64,000 nt of DNA from Lantana camara (GCA_037501455.1 CM074856.1:90532001-90596000), one strand, 5' to 3'. Positions 11,344 through 23,660 are shown, numbered from the stretch's first letter. Made by a program: numbers and translations. The notes: a model not told the origin generated them from the letters alone.

Positions 11344-12268
11344 TGCGTCTGACAGACCAAAATATTCTGCATAAAATTACAATTTTAGCCCCTCGATCCG
11401 ACGACTTCTTTGACCCCGATTTGCTATTATATGATCCAATATGTACTGAAACAAGATGTTATCATGCCACATTGCATTTTCCTCGTCATCTCGTTGCATT
11501 TCCGCCGTTCATCGTATTTGGTCCATTTTAGGTCATGTCTCATGTGTACACGTTGTGTTTGCACAGATCCTTTTCTCGTGACGTGGAGCAGGGGCCGTAG
11601 GCCGTGTCTTGACTTGCATTTTGTCGGTAAAGGTGAGGTTTAGTTATTAATTATCTAGAACCATATAACCTTTATGTGAATTTCGGCCAAATTACATATA
11701 TATATCTTTATAATCGTTTTCCAAGAACAAGGGATTTAATAACTATCCATGTATCGTGTTACAAGTCGTGTTCCTTGAGAGTAAATCATGTTTCTTGAAA
11801 CTAATCGTGTTCATGACAAGCAAGTCGTGTATCGTGTTATCGTGTTACCGTGATCGTGTTTGGCGAGTTATCGTGTATCGTGCATCGTGTTTATGGGCCT
11901 GAGGGTGAGTGTTTGAGCCAACCGGGAAAGCATAGGGTTGACGGGTAACTCATAACACCTCTCTCAAACCGTGGGGATGCCCCCTGAATCCACCAGGAGG
12001 ATTGGTGGAGGAAGGAGTCCCGTACGTGGGAGTTATGTTCCTGACGTGCAACGTGATATCGTGGGTGGTTCGGGCCTTGCAAACCCACCACCTATGGAGA
12101 AAGGAGAACTTCGTGTTATTGATTATGTGCACTATAATGAATCGTGTGATAACTTAAATTAAACCAAAGTGTAATCCTTGTTCACTGTCGACGTTGGTTG
12201 GAGATCGTGCACGCCCCTCGCCAGGGCCACTGGTTATAATAAACGTGATTATCGTGTTAAACCTGATA

Positions 12269-12345
12269 GTTGTAATCTCGGGCGAGTTTCATGTTATTTT
12301 GCACTTATATTATTCTAGTTACAAAACCTTACCCGAGATTATAAC
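12269..12345 (+). promoter_or_regulatory. Conserved LTR stem-loop (family B)
   Basis: GTTGTAATCTCGGG (12269-12282) pairs with CCCGAGATTATAAC (12332-12345) over all 14 positions as RNA, with one G-U pair. It sits about 75 nt upstream of the acceptor-like CTTTCAG. Confidence 0.72.
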
Positions 12346-12953
12346 TTGCATGCTACTTGTGTTTATATATATTTATGCCCCTCACTCGGTCTTCACAAAC
12401 TGACGCCTCCACCTTTCAGGTTTGGTTCGTGGCGTGCTAGGCAGGAGTCGGGTCGTGTCGTTTACCCAGCTGTGTCTAGCATAGTTTTCTCTCCGTGTAT
12501 TGGTATTTCAGAGTATCATGATAATAGTTATGAGCACTTATACATGAATGTTATTTGGGAGATGATAATGTATTGATATGATGATGTTATAATGTTGGTA
12601 TGCTTCCGCTTTATTTTGTCGCAAGTATAAGTTAGGCCGCCTAGCTTGTCGTGTGTTGCATTGTCACCTGTTCGCTATAGGTTGATTCATGTACGGATTG
12701 GCTGTTTCGTATGTGGATTGATCTATAGTGCGGGGGTGTGGTACCTCCACGTGTTAAGGGGTGCTACATACAAGAATCTGTCCTCAGATTCTACTCATGT
12801 TTCTTAATAGCTTTAGATAATGTTTGTATCCTCTATCCATGATAAACAAGTTTCCAAAGGAGAACTTACTTTAAACACATATGGAAATTGTTCAGGTAAG
12901 AAGTTTAAATGCACACATAAGTGATGTAATGAATGCGTGGCGCCAGCACCATA

Positions 12954-14040
12954 TTAAGTAGTAACTGGCGTGTTTAGAATGTGTACCGTACCCTCATTAT
13001 TGGTAAGATTTGGTTTCATGTTTCCTTCCACAGCATAAGCTCGTCCTTTGACCGTCGCTTTCCCATATGTTCCTTCCGTAGCCTTCCCTTTATTCCTTGG
13101 TTTTGGTCTTTTCGGATAATTTTCTATTTGATGATCAGGGTTTCCGCACCATAAACATGTAACAGCCTTCCTTCGACATTCCTCCTCAGTATGTCCCCGC
13201 CTCTAACAGTACTCACAAATAATCTCTTCCTGAAGTTTTGTTGGTGCCTGTTGAGGCCTCGGCCAGGTTTGTACTTGTTTCTTTTCGGAAGTTGACTTAA
13301 ATGGTTCAGTGGGACGTTTGGATTCCTGGGATGACTTATAGGGTGGCTCGGAACGATTGTTTGCCAGATGGACTTCTTTATTTGTGGCCTCCGTTTTCAT
13401 AGCCCTTTCTACAGCCTTAGTGTAGGTTTCCAATTCAAATGGGGCTAAGGCCCGTCGAAGATTGGATCTAAGACCATCAACAAACCGTTTAATTTTGCGG
13501 CGTTCATCATGTAAGATATGTGGGGCATACTGGATTAGCCTAACAAACTGAGCTTCATATTCGGCCACCGATGCTTTGCCTTGAACTAGATTCATAAACT
13601 CTGTGTTCTCGGGCATCCCTAGACACCTCGGGAATATACTTGTCATAGAACCCTCTCTCAAAGTCATTCCACCCATGATTCACCTGATTTTCTGCCCAGA
13701 CTCATTTTGTATATTTCCACCAACTTTGGGCCGCTTCTTCTAGCATGAAGACAGCATACTGAACTCTTTCAGGTTCTTCAGGACTAATACCCATTGCTTC
13801 AAAGATTTTCTCAAGACTTGCTATCCAGTTTTCAGCCTTCACATCATTGGTTTCTCCGAAGAACTTAGGTGGATCCATCCGTAGAAACTTTTCTAAGGAC
13901 TTCTGATTGTTACCTTTTGATCTATTAGCGCAGGTTTGCACTATCTCTTTTAAAGCATCTACTAGCTCAGAATTTCCTCCGGCCGAGGACATATCTTCTC
14001 TTGGGGGAGTACTTTCTTGGGTGGTTCTTCGGGGAGACAT
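12954..14040 (-). pseudogene. gag: gag of the gag-only element, right copy
   Basis: This is a second copy of the gag described at 5452-6538, starting MSPRRTTQES at 14040. An extra nonsense codon (TGA after SWWKYTK, near 13700) replaces the Arg codon of the left copy, consistent with a C-to-T change. It shares with the left copy the one-base shift after the RDA codons (near 13615) and the in-frame TAG in the first zinc knuckle (13200-13202). It ends with the same TAA at about 12954. Downstream the polypurine tract is missing. The internal unit spans 12774-14328. Confidence 0.87.
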
Positions 14041-14308
14041 TATGAGCTGTAATGAACTTTAGAAAGAATATGATGCATGATGGTTAAGAATGACTTGCAG
14101 ATAATCACTTAGGTAGAAATTTTCCAAGTAGTGACAATCAATACACGTAATATCACATAAATCGTAGCAGAGATAAGGCATATAAAGACACAGAAGAATA
14201 ACATGTTAACTTACGGTCCTACTGGTATCTTGAAGCAACCTTAACATATAGTGCAACAGACAAATGGATAGAGCACCCTTTCAGTTAAGTCTCTTCTTAA
14301 CTTAACCG

Positions 14309-14321
14309 GGCTCTGATACCA
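14309..14321 (-). other. Primer-binding site, right unit
   Basis: TGGTATCAGAGCC on the minus strand, 7 nt from the LTR end GCTACA at 14329. It marks the right-hand LTR as the 5' LTR of this unit. Confidence 0.88.
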
Positions 14322-14328
14322 CTTTAGT

Positions 14329-17300
14329 TGTAGCGCCCCTTAACACTACAACCCCGCACCGTTGTACTTCCCGAGTGGATGTGAGACCTAGCACTCGAGA
14401 AATACTTCGGAGAACGGACAAGACTATACAATACCAAAGTATAAAATTTAAACACAACAGAAAATAAACTTGAGCAATAAAAGGGGATAATATATAACGA
14501 AACACATATTATTAAGTTGGATAAGTAATTACAGTGATAGATCTAATTGCATAGGAGAGTGCTTATTGAAATATGTACGTGTACTCTTAGTATAATCCTG
14601 ATTGGCTAAGATATGACACCTTAAAGCTTCAAGATACCTCTAAGGCGTCGCTCCGTGGATTCCTGAAATCATGCATTTGAAACCAGGCGAGAGGGTTAGT
14701 CAAAGTGACTAAGTGAAGGGGGTGTAATAAATTATAAGTATAAGTATATGTATATATATTTATATAATCAAGAAGATCTTGATCAAAATATTGGCAATAG
14801 GATATCGCAAATAGGGAACGGTTCATAATATTTGTAAAAATAGGGATACGGTAACTTGGAATATTTGTAGAAATATGAACCGTTTGTAACAAGAACTTTA
14901 ATGCCCGCAAGCCAGGCCTCTCCATCCGTAACTCCTTAAATCATGATAAAATAGTAATGGTGTTGATCAAGACACCGATACTTCAATAAAACCAATATGA
15001 TAATAACTCCGCTACTCCTTGGTGTCAATAGGGGGGCCAACCCTAGAGACCATGAACTAGATTCGGGAGGCAGCTATCTCTCCCTCATCCCTTAGCGTGG
15101 AGTAACTAGTCTCCAGTTAAACCACGACCAAGAGGTGGTGGCAGTCCGCAGCACCAATAATACCCTCGGTCCGATACCTTCCGGGTAATTGCTCGCTACG
15201 GATACAGTCGGGGCCCATAACATGAATCAGGAACAATATTTTGCTTGCATAACCCGGAATCAATGTTTTGATAAAATGGAAGTGAAATATATAATGTTCT
15301 AGTAAAACGTTGATTCCGTCATGAAAGTATTTTTCCCTTAAGAGGGACATTGTAGTAAAATAATATGTATATAGGGTAGTAAATCAAAATGATAGGTAGG
15401 CTCGAAAATAGTTTTTATATAGATACATATGTATAGCATGATTCTAGTTGAAAACATTTTAACCCTCACCGAGTGTCTTAATGGTCTAGATAAAATCCTT
15501 GGGATTCCACTGTTCAATTATATCCTCGCGTGAAAGTAATAACTACTACTGGCTTAGAACTAGGTTCTAATATTCAAATTAATCAATCATACACATCATA
15601 AGGTACTCATCATGTAATATGTTAAAGATTTCCCGGTAAACCCTAAATTTATCCGTTTAAGGGAATTTGATTAATAATTTAGGGTTTATGGGATCTTTAA
15701 CTAATCAAATATTTATTAACTATATTATAACTCTAATTGTAAGGTTGGAAATGAAATTTAAGGTTTAATTTGACAATGTAGGTTATCTTTGAAAATATTA
15801 CATAGTTTACCGATTTTTGGAAAATTCGGGGAAAAATCTTTCTTTAAAATTCCAAAACTAATTTTTATGATTAATTTATTATTAATTTCGAAATTAATTT
15901 AATTTGGTTGACCAAAAAGTCAAAATTACTATTGAAACATTTACTATTCAATTTCATATGAATTAAACACTTTATAACACAAAATCAAATTCACACACAC
16001 ACACACACTAGTCACGGCACACACATGCACACACACATATCCAAGAACATTAAGAACATGTTCTTGGGCTTATTTGAATATTCAAAGAGGGTGTGTAACA
16101 TGTTTAATCACATTCATATTTATAACATAGAATTGAAGCATATTATAGCAAAATATACCAATTCTCTATGAAAAATAATTCTAAATAAATTACTCTAGGC
16201 ATGAATTTAATCAAACAACATCATAATTATTTAAATACATACTCACATTATATCATATCATAATTCATGCATTTAATAAAATTCCATAATGTGCACACAT
16301 TGTATTTAAGACTAACAATTATGGACATATATCTTAAAAATAAATTCCTAAAGCATAATTTAATTAATCCTAGACATGCTACTATTATTATTATACTAAG
16401 AACATTATATAAAGCATGAAATAATAGAAGAAAAACATACCTTAGAGAGAGAGAGTGGGAATGGCGTGAGGAAGGGAGAGAAGAGAGTGATTTTTGTGTG
16501 TTGATTTGTGAGGAATAAATGAGGCTTAAGGGGGGTATTTATAGGTAGTCATGAGGGGTCTTTGAGCAATTTATGAAAATTTAAGGGAGATGTGGTTGCT
16601 TATGATTTCAACAAATGCTTGGTAATTAATTAGGAGATGTGGTTAAATTATATTATGAACAAATGCTTGGTAATTACTTAGGAAATGTGGAGAAATTATG
16701 CTCATTTAATTAATCCTTCTACAAGATCATGTGGTCATGGATGATGTCATTTTGAATAAAAATAAATGTAAAATAATATAAAATTTATTCAAGAGTCGAG
16801 AGGTAAAAACTTGAAGTAATGAATTGATGAAAGAATGAGTGAAAAATGAGCTTTGTTTTGATTATAAATGTGGAATATTTAGAGCTTTCGTTTATAAATT
16901 ATGAATATTAAAGATGATGAAAATCATAGGAAAATTATATAAACGAAGCTATGATAAAGTTTAAAGTTTGGAAAAATCACTATAATGTAGAGGAAAATTC
17001 AAGGATCGTTTCAAGTATAATTTCGACAATTGAATAAAAGCTAATTTGTTCAAAATAAAATGATGATTTTTAGAAAGGAAAATATTTATAAAATATGTTA
17101 TGGTGAGATCGAGTTTTTGGTACATGCATGAAAATTCATAAAATAATTTAAGGATCGTTTTGGTTATAATTTTGAATATAAAAAAGTAGATTCTAATATA
17201 AAATAATATTAGAATTCTAGGATTTTTTGGAAAGAGTTTCGAGACACAAGCTAAATAGAAGAAGGAATTAAATTCACGAACTTTTTATTAAACTATAGCA

Positions 17301-17427
17301 TATTAAAGCACATAAGTCACATAAAATGCAATACATGAGAGAATTAACAAGGATCGAGGCTATAAACGCTTCCTGAGTTACCCCTTTACTTACCTTTCTC
17401 GACTTGGCCCTGAGTAGGGCTGTTACA
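14329..17427 (-). repeat. Right (5') LTR of the gag-only array, 3099 bp
   Basis: It starts TGTAACAGCCC at 17427 on the minus strand and ends GCGCTACA at 14329. It is nearly identical to 6827-10178 but has a deletion near 17191-17205, where AAAGTAGA joins TTCTAATATAAAA. TATA box at 16536-16543. The next base begins a different LTR (H), so the array inserted into H; the expected target duplication starts GGAAC. Confidence 0.88.
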
Positions 17428-17944
17428 GGAACTAGCACATGGGATCACCGTCGGCCCATGCCTCCCCGGATAGCCACATGTACTAAGTCCCTGGGCCCGT
17501 GAACATATCATACATGCATAGTCTCGCCAAAACATTTGGTTCATAAGAACATAACATATTTCATAATTCATTTGAAAAGGGTTTACTCGATCAATATTTA
17601 CTCGATAACTCTACTTTAAAAGTAACATATATATATACATAAGGTTTTGGCCAAACTTGTCACATAAGGTTGTAGGGTTTAATATGTAACTAGAACGAAA
17701 ACACCATCACCTGAAACATGACGATACAAGGATACGAGTTACCGAGTGCCTGAAAGGTCAAGATTTCTCCACCCTGGAGATAAACTGTACAAAAGACAAC
17801 GTAACGTGTTCGTGAGACTCAAGACTCCAAATGAACCATATATGATGCACGGAAATGTATGATCATGATGTAAATGCATAAGAAATGATATTATGTCATG
17901 AAAATGTTCATGTGCACTATTAAGGAATTTAAGGTATAAAATAA
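17428..17944 (-). repeat. LTR H, piece 1 (distal part)
   Basis: A minus-strand gypsy-type LTR fragment. It has the block CGTCGGCCCATGCCTCCCC and GTCCCTGGGCCC (similar to LTR J at 50270-50320), the block GGTTTTGGCCAAA..TTGTAGGGTTTAA, and a donor-like CAG|GTGATGG on the minus strand at 17710/17711. It continues after the copia array at 35821. Confidence 0.75.
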
Positions 17945-18660
17945 TGTTGGAAAACAGGAATCAGAAAGCAGCGGAATTTAAAAAGTTTTCCCAACAAAAG
18001 GATCTTGGACTCGCAATCGTGAATCCAAATTCGTAGAGATCAAGAAACTCACTTGGGTAGTAGCTTTCTTGACACATTTTGAGCCGCCCTCAAACGCGCT
18101 TCATGCGGTAATGGCAACCCGTTACTCGAAAGTCTCTTTCTACTTCAGAATCCATTGTAGGGATAACAATCCACACCAACCTGGATTCAAATCATGTTAT
18201 GGAAGTTCTTAACAATACAACATAAAGAAAGAAACATGAAACGAGAAAGAGATGATTGAAACTCCCTTCGAAAACTAGTTTTGCGAAAGTAGAAATCTGT
18301 CAGCCATAAAACCCTCGTGAAAAAATTCATCCTTCAGGATATGGACGAACGGTTTTCGTCATCTTCTTTGGTTCAATTTTTTCACTCGTTTTCTGTTGGG
18401 TTCAGAATCGTTTCATCATCCCTTCTGGTCGTTTTGCTTGATCCCCACTTCTTGGTAAAGCTCGAATCTTCAAAACTTCTAACTTGAAGTTCTCTAGAGA
18501 TAGTCCACCAACTTGGCTACAATCTAACTAGTAAGGATGCTAGTTCTCTAGTTAGTGTTTAGGCTTAACCTAGGGTTTCGTTTATCTTGGAGAAATGATG
18601 GTGTTCAACACATGAACCAAAAGAATTGCCAATTAGCCCTAAGGGGAGCTCGATCTCCCC

Positions 18661-18668
18661 TATTTATA
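18661..18668 (-). promoter_or_regulatory. TATA box in copia LTR 1
   Basis: TATAAATA on the minus strand, flanked by CTTCT and GGGGAG. Equivalent boxes are at 26440-26447 and 34243-34250. Transcription would start near 18630, making U3 about 1.6 kb. Confidence 0.6.
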
Positions 18669-19020
18669 AGAAGGGGAGGACCGAAAATCCTAGTCCTTAT
18701 GGACTAAGGATTTGGTCCCTCTCTCCTATTACTTGATCATCAAGTAATTTTGACTTTGACTTTGAATTCAAATTCAAATCAACTTTCAAGAGAGCTAAAA
18801 ATATCCAAACTATTTTTGGATAATTTTATACTTTATTTATTTAAAATAAATAACTTATTTTATCTAATTAATTAATTCACAATTAATTAACTAGATTATT
18901 TTTCTCCAAAATAAGACTTTCTCTTTAATTCAAAATTAAACCAAAGTCTATTAAATAATTAATCACATTAATTATTTAACACATAAATAAATATACAAAT
19001 ATATTTACACACATGTGAGA

Positions 19021-19066
19021 CACGTGTCACAAGGACACGTGAGCCACACGTGTGGTTCACACGTGT
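19021..19066 (-). promoter_or_regulatory. G-box (CACGTG) cluster in copia LTR 1
   Basis: Four CACGTG hexamers lie within 46 bp, about 360-400 bp upstream of the TATA box. The cluster recurs at 26799-26842 (four) and about 34618-34646 (three; one has become CACATG). G-boxes bind plant bZIP and bHLH factors, including those of abscisic acid and light responses; any such response here is inference. Confidence 0.55.
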
Positions 19067-20222
19067 GGAACCCTCTTGGCCCGATTAACTCGTTTAATCA
19101 TTTTAAAGCCTTAACTCATGTAACCAAGTTGTTGTGTGTGACCCTCTAGGTTCTCAATTCAATTAGCAGTGACCCGAATTAATTAATTCACTAATTAATT
19201 AATCAGTCCACAGATTAAACGACCATAGTCTAGCAACAGGTGTTTAACCCCTAGCTGAATTGGAATGTTCGGATTCGACAGAACCTGTAAGTCATTGATT
19301 CATGTGAGATACAATCCTCCTACTTACTATCTCTCAACCAAGATCTAGGGTAAGGGAATAATCAGAACCCTAATAATCTGGTCTTAAAGCTAAGTGCATT
19401 TCATATCCATTTGATCTCAATCCAAGAAACCCTTTTCTTGATGTATTGATCTACTGCCTTGGCCAAGGACTCCATATGGCATATGAATGACTTACACAAT
19501 AAGAGATCACCTTGTAAACGCAAGTGTAGGTCCTTTCTTGATTCTCATTCACTTTCATGAGTCACTTGTGCAGCCCCAACATAAGCCTTGAATCAGTTGT
19601 CTAAGGCGACACCCTTTAAAGCTTATACCAAAGACTACAGAGTTAACTCATAAAGTGACATGGAACCTCAAGTCTAAGGATCAATTAATCACATCAATGA
19701 CTCGTGGGATATTTCCTAATCTGGAAGTTTCCATTTCCTGAAATAGAAACTTCCTTTCCCATTTAGGAATCTTCTCACACGGGGCACCTCAGTGAACTTA
19801 CTTATTAAAGTAAGCACCCTCATGTATCACGCACGTATCAACTATAAATTTTGCACCTACATGAAACAAGGTGGTCCTTCTTAAGGGCGTGATCCCACAA
19901 GCAAGCCTTAGAGGAGTCAGGTTGACACTCCCACTGTCGGTAGGACTCATCGGCTTGGAGCATTTTACTAATCATGACTTATGTGATATAGGGCTCGTTT
20001 CATGAACCATTTCACCTAAATGGTAGAGTCCTAAAGTCATCAGGATTAGGGGAGTTCTCATACATGCACAGCTAAAGTAAACGCATACCAAACAAGAGCA
20101 TATAAAGAAGTGTTTGCCTATGATAATAATCAATCGTATATTATTCAAAGATTGTCTGTGATACTAGGAAAGTCCCAAAACGGATTATGACTAATCTGCT
20201 TTCTAGGGCACTATTCCTAACA

Positions 20223-23200
20223 ATCTCCCACTTGCCCGTAAAAGCCATTTAGGTACTCTAAGTCCCATCTTCTCAAGATGCACTTTGAGAGCCTATTGAC
20301 TTTGGGCGTTTCCAAAGTGGATCTGCCATATTCTCTACTGATGTGACCCTCTTGTTTACACATCTCTTAGGAAACACCTTTTCCTTATAAAGTGATTCGT
20401 AATCATGTGTTTAGTCTCTTGGTGAAGTCTTGGTGCTCTTACTTGAGCAACCATCCTTTATTATCGTACAATATGATAAAGGAGTTGTTTCATGTTAGGA
20501 ACTTCATCTAACTAGTTAGATGGAGTTTCTTACCCAAACACTTAACTTAGCGTTATATAATACGACTAAGTTCTCAACTACGATAGTCGAGTTTTGCAAT
20601 GTCCGTCCTTGGAACCCCTTTCCAACACATTGCATTACCATTCTGGTAGAAGTTGTATCCTTTCAATGATTTCATAATCATCTATGTTTGATGAATGGTT
20701 ACATCAAATATCCTTCTAACAACAAGATCTTTTGGGCTCTGTAAACTAATACATATCCTCATTTCTTCTCAAGTACTCTGAGGACATCCTTTATAGAAAT
20801 CTAATGACCTTCTCTGAGGTCATATTAGATTCGGCCTACTACGCTTACTGTTGCGCCATATCTAATTTAGTACATAACTTTTCATACATTATGCACCCTT
20901 TCACTTAAAGGGATTTTGGACATTCTAACTTTCTTAAAGTTATCTTAGGACACATACTCTTCAAAAGAGATGTTCCATTGTCCATACTAAACTCCTTTTA
21001 GTATTATGGTTATGTACTCGTTTTGTGATAATCATTTTATTCTCTTAGATCTATCTTCTATAGATCTGAATGTCGAGAATATAGGATAATCACTAAGATC
21101 TTTCATGTCAAATTGTTTCTTAAACAAGAATTGGTAACTTTCACATCATCCTTGACATTCCTAATTGGAAGAATGTCGTCTTCTAAAGAACCAAAATTGA
21201 CTCTTACATCACTAACTCTCATATGTACACTCTGAGACTTATGCGACTTCCATCTGTGTCAAACGATTTGACTGTGGAATCGAATTGTCTAACTCCTAGA
21301 AGCCTTTATCAATCCACAGATTGACTTAGGGATTTGCATACCGTATGCATACTCCCACTGAATATGAGATTTATAGAAATACCTTATTTCAGTCTCTTTC
21401 AATCTCATATTGAACAAGATAATTCTCATATTCATTTATCATATCTCATACTCAGAATATGAGGATGCGGTAAACATAATCCAAATGGACTTTTGCATTT
21501 CAATCGTCAAGAAGGTTGTAATGCTTTCCATTTACTCGAAGCTCCACGAGCTTGATCCTATCAGGTGGATCAACCAAGGTCAAAACTTGGTTTGAGTATA
21601 TGGAATCCATATTGGATTTCAAGGCTTGCTTACACTACTCAGATTCCAAATCTGACAGTGTCTCCTCTTCAAGTAATTCCTTGGCTATCTAGGAACGCGT
21701 TCTAAACACGTCTTAAGAGAAGGGTTTCACACGTGTACATACTCTAAAACTTGGCTAAGTTTTATCAGATGGGCTCGTTTCTTCTATATGCGGCGTGGAT
21801 ATTTATCCTCAAATTTGTTTGAGGTCTGCTTGCTTGCCTTTCTTCTTCTACATGAACGATTCCTTAAGAAAGGTACATTCCTTGAGAAAAACAACCTTTG
21901 TCCAAGGGAATCGTAGAAATGATATCTTATATTATTGTATAAACTTGAACTTGTTTCAAGCTTATCTCCCACTATCCTCTTCACTTAAGAGGATTCCATT
22001 AAATTCTTGGATAAGAATAATTAGGGAATTTAGTATGCCACATTGCATAGTGCAACTAAAGGACTGATTTTGGAAGGTACTAAATTCAAAATCTCTCACT
22101 GCATATTCTAGGAGTTTATTCCTAGAATGATTATAAGTCAGTAAAGCTTACTATGGAATGGACCATATCCTATTAAGTTTCATTCCCTCATTCGGAAACA
22201 CTAAGGTGTTCTCGAATTAGTTTACTGAGAGATAATCCTATTATCTCTAAGATGACTAAGGAATTAGTTGCTAAGATATTGGCTATCTCGATCATATCGA
22301 TTTACCTATAACTTATGACTACTTCGGTTCCTAACCTCCTTTTGAAATTGTAAGAATTTTGTATAAGTTTCGAATTTGTACTTCAACAAGTATATTCATT
22401 CATAATGATTAAACTGACCATTGTATCTAGTGCTTACATTAAGCATCTTACACTCATCAGCATGGATCGAAATCCACTATAATTTTGGAACGTTCCACGT
22501 TTCTTATAAACGGGATTCAGGAACGCTTCCCACAAGACAGGATTTACAGAAAGTCAACTCTATAGGTTCATTTTCATAGAATGATCCTAAGGTGTCTGAC
22601 TTGCTAATCTTTTTATATCTCAACGTTCCAAAGTAATTCGAAGCTTTGTCATCTCACTTACTTTTGTTATCTCGTTGTATGTTCAGAACATTAGTGCCTT
22701 GAGTCTTTGCACAACGGATTATGCAGAATTGACTCAACACTAGTGAATTATATTCCTAGTAGAATTACTAAACGAGGTAACATTTCAGAGTACCCATACT
22801 CTTTGCAGCTCCCTTTCAAAGTCCTTATTTGCTACCAAAAAAGCAAACGTCCTATTTGATCTCTAGTGTCTCTTGGGCGTACCCCTTACATGCCCCTCTA
22901 ATGGGCTCTTAAGGGTTTATTCTTCTTTAGGCCTTCAAGCCTTTAACTTAGTGAGTTTAGAAGAAGAATTAACCATCATAACCTTTTATTTCTTCTTAAG
23001 GATGCTCTCAACCATTATTGACTATGCTACATTAGCATCATTCTAGTTGAGCATAAAGGGTTTGAATGATGGTGGAAGCAATGTAACAATCAGTGCATTG
23101 AGAACTCTTTTCTCAGTTGATGATCGAGACCATAAGATCTTCAAATAAGATCTTTAGACCTTGTTCGTGTGCACTTGTTTCCTCATTTGGAATATTGAAT

Positions 23201-23500
23201 AATTCCATAATGTTATACCTTGTAACATTTTTATGAGATGGTTCAATTGCTCTTAAGTGGTTTGGAAAAATCCAATCACCTCAGGTTGCTTCTCTTTTGG
23301 CCCGGGTCGAATTTTCAAGTAAAGGAAAATCTCGCCTGGTAGAGAACAATTTCTCTTTTCGGATTCTAAAATGAATTTTAGGATCCGAAGCCTTTTTAGA
23401 GTTAGTTAGGACTTAGTCAACTTGTTTGACTTAAGGATGGATACGAATGGGTTTGCATTTCATATTGTAGAGAATCACAGAACTACAACCTAAATGCTAA
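20223..23500 (-). pseudogene. Decayed copia gag-pol, left unit
   Basis: On the minus strand, pieces of a copia polyprotein can be read in changing frames. There is a gag piece LNALIVTLLPPSFKPF near 23050-23105; an RT piece KQFDMKDLSD near 21085-21118, then EDRSKR and LSQNEYI; LCTKLDMA near 20870 (relatives have LCTRPDIA); GYVLVY near 20740; and the C-terminal VENMADPL near 20300-20340. Stops and frameshifts are frequent, and the coding stretch (about 3.2 kb) is shorter than a full copia ORF. The polypurine tract GGCAAGTGGGAGAT is at 20223-20236. Small plus-strand ORFs here (for example 21410-21595 and 21795-22067) are chance readings that recur in both units because the DNA is duplicated. Confidence 0.8.
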
Positions 23501-23660
23501 GCAGAGAAAATGTGAGCATGCTGAATTATAACGATATACAAAAGATAAGGTCTTTAATCTAATGTAGCCCCCACTGTTTTTCAAAGATCTATAATTCCCA
23601 AAGTTCTAAGAGGAACGTGTTTCCCAATGGGTACTAAGATCCTAAGCATTTTACCTCGAA

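Larger units (their letters stand above)
10180..12768 (+). mobile_element. Solo LTR, family B, 2589 bp
   Basis: It runs from TGTAACGCCCCGATTTTC to AGGGGTGCTACA and is flanked by the 5 bp duplication TACAA (10175-10179 and 12769-12773), so it is a true insertion reduced to one LTR by recombination. It shows the shared LTR plan: donor CAAG|GTTGG at 10721/10722, acceptor GCACAG ending at 11566, a 66 nt segment, donor AAAG|GTGAGG at 11632/11633, acceptor CTTTCAG ending at 12419. Its palindromes (11097-11343) use GGGAA arms. ORFs within it (for example 10969-11531) overlap these repeats and do not resemble proteins. Confidence 0.93.
5186..17427 (-). mobile_element. Tandem array of a gag-only LTR element (LTR-int-LTR-int-LTR)
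   Basis: Three LTRs in the same minus orientation (5186-5251 partial, 6827-10178, 14329-17427) alternate with two internal regions (5252-6826 and 12774-14328). Each internal region has a primer site next to its 5' LTR and a gag gene but no protease, RT or integrase. This matches the TR-GAG type of non-autonomous plant element, which needs pol in trans. The middle LTR serves as 5' LTR of the left unit and 3' LTR of the right unit, as expected after unequal recombination between LTRs of two copies. A solo LTR (10180-12768) inserted at the right unit's LTR/internal junction. The left LTR is cut by the gypsy element at 1-5185, so the far end and outer target duplication are outside the window. 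Confidence 0.88.
17945..20222 (-). repeat. Copia array LTR 1, 2278 bp
   Basis: Minus-strand LTR from TGTTAGGAATAGTGCCC (20222) to TTTTCCAACA (17945). Compared with the other two LTRs it lacks about 11 bp in the CACGTG cluster (near 19041). It contains many AATTAATT repeats around 18860-18975 and 19175-19205. Confidence 0.9.

Noticed and set aside
21410..22067. Plus-strand ORFs conserved in both copia units (also 29182-29839)
   Set aside because: Conserved only because the whole body is duplicated. They lie antisense to the decayed RT region.
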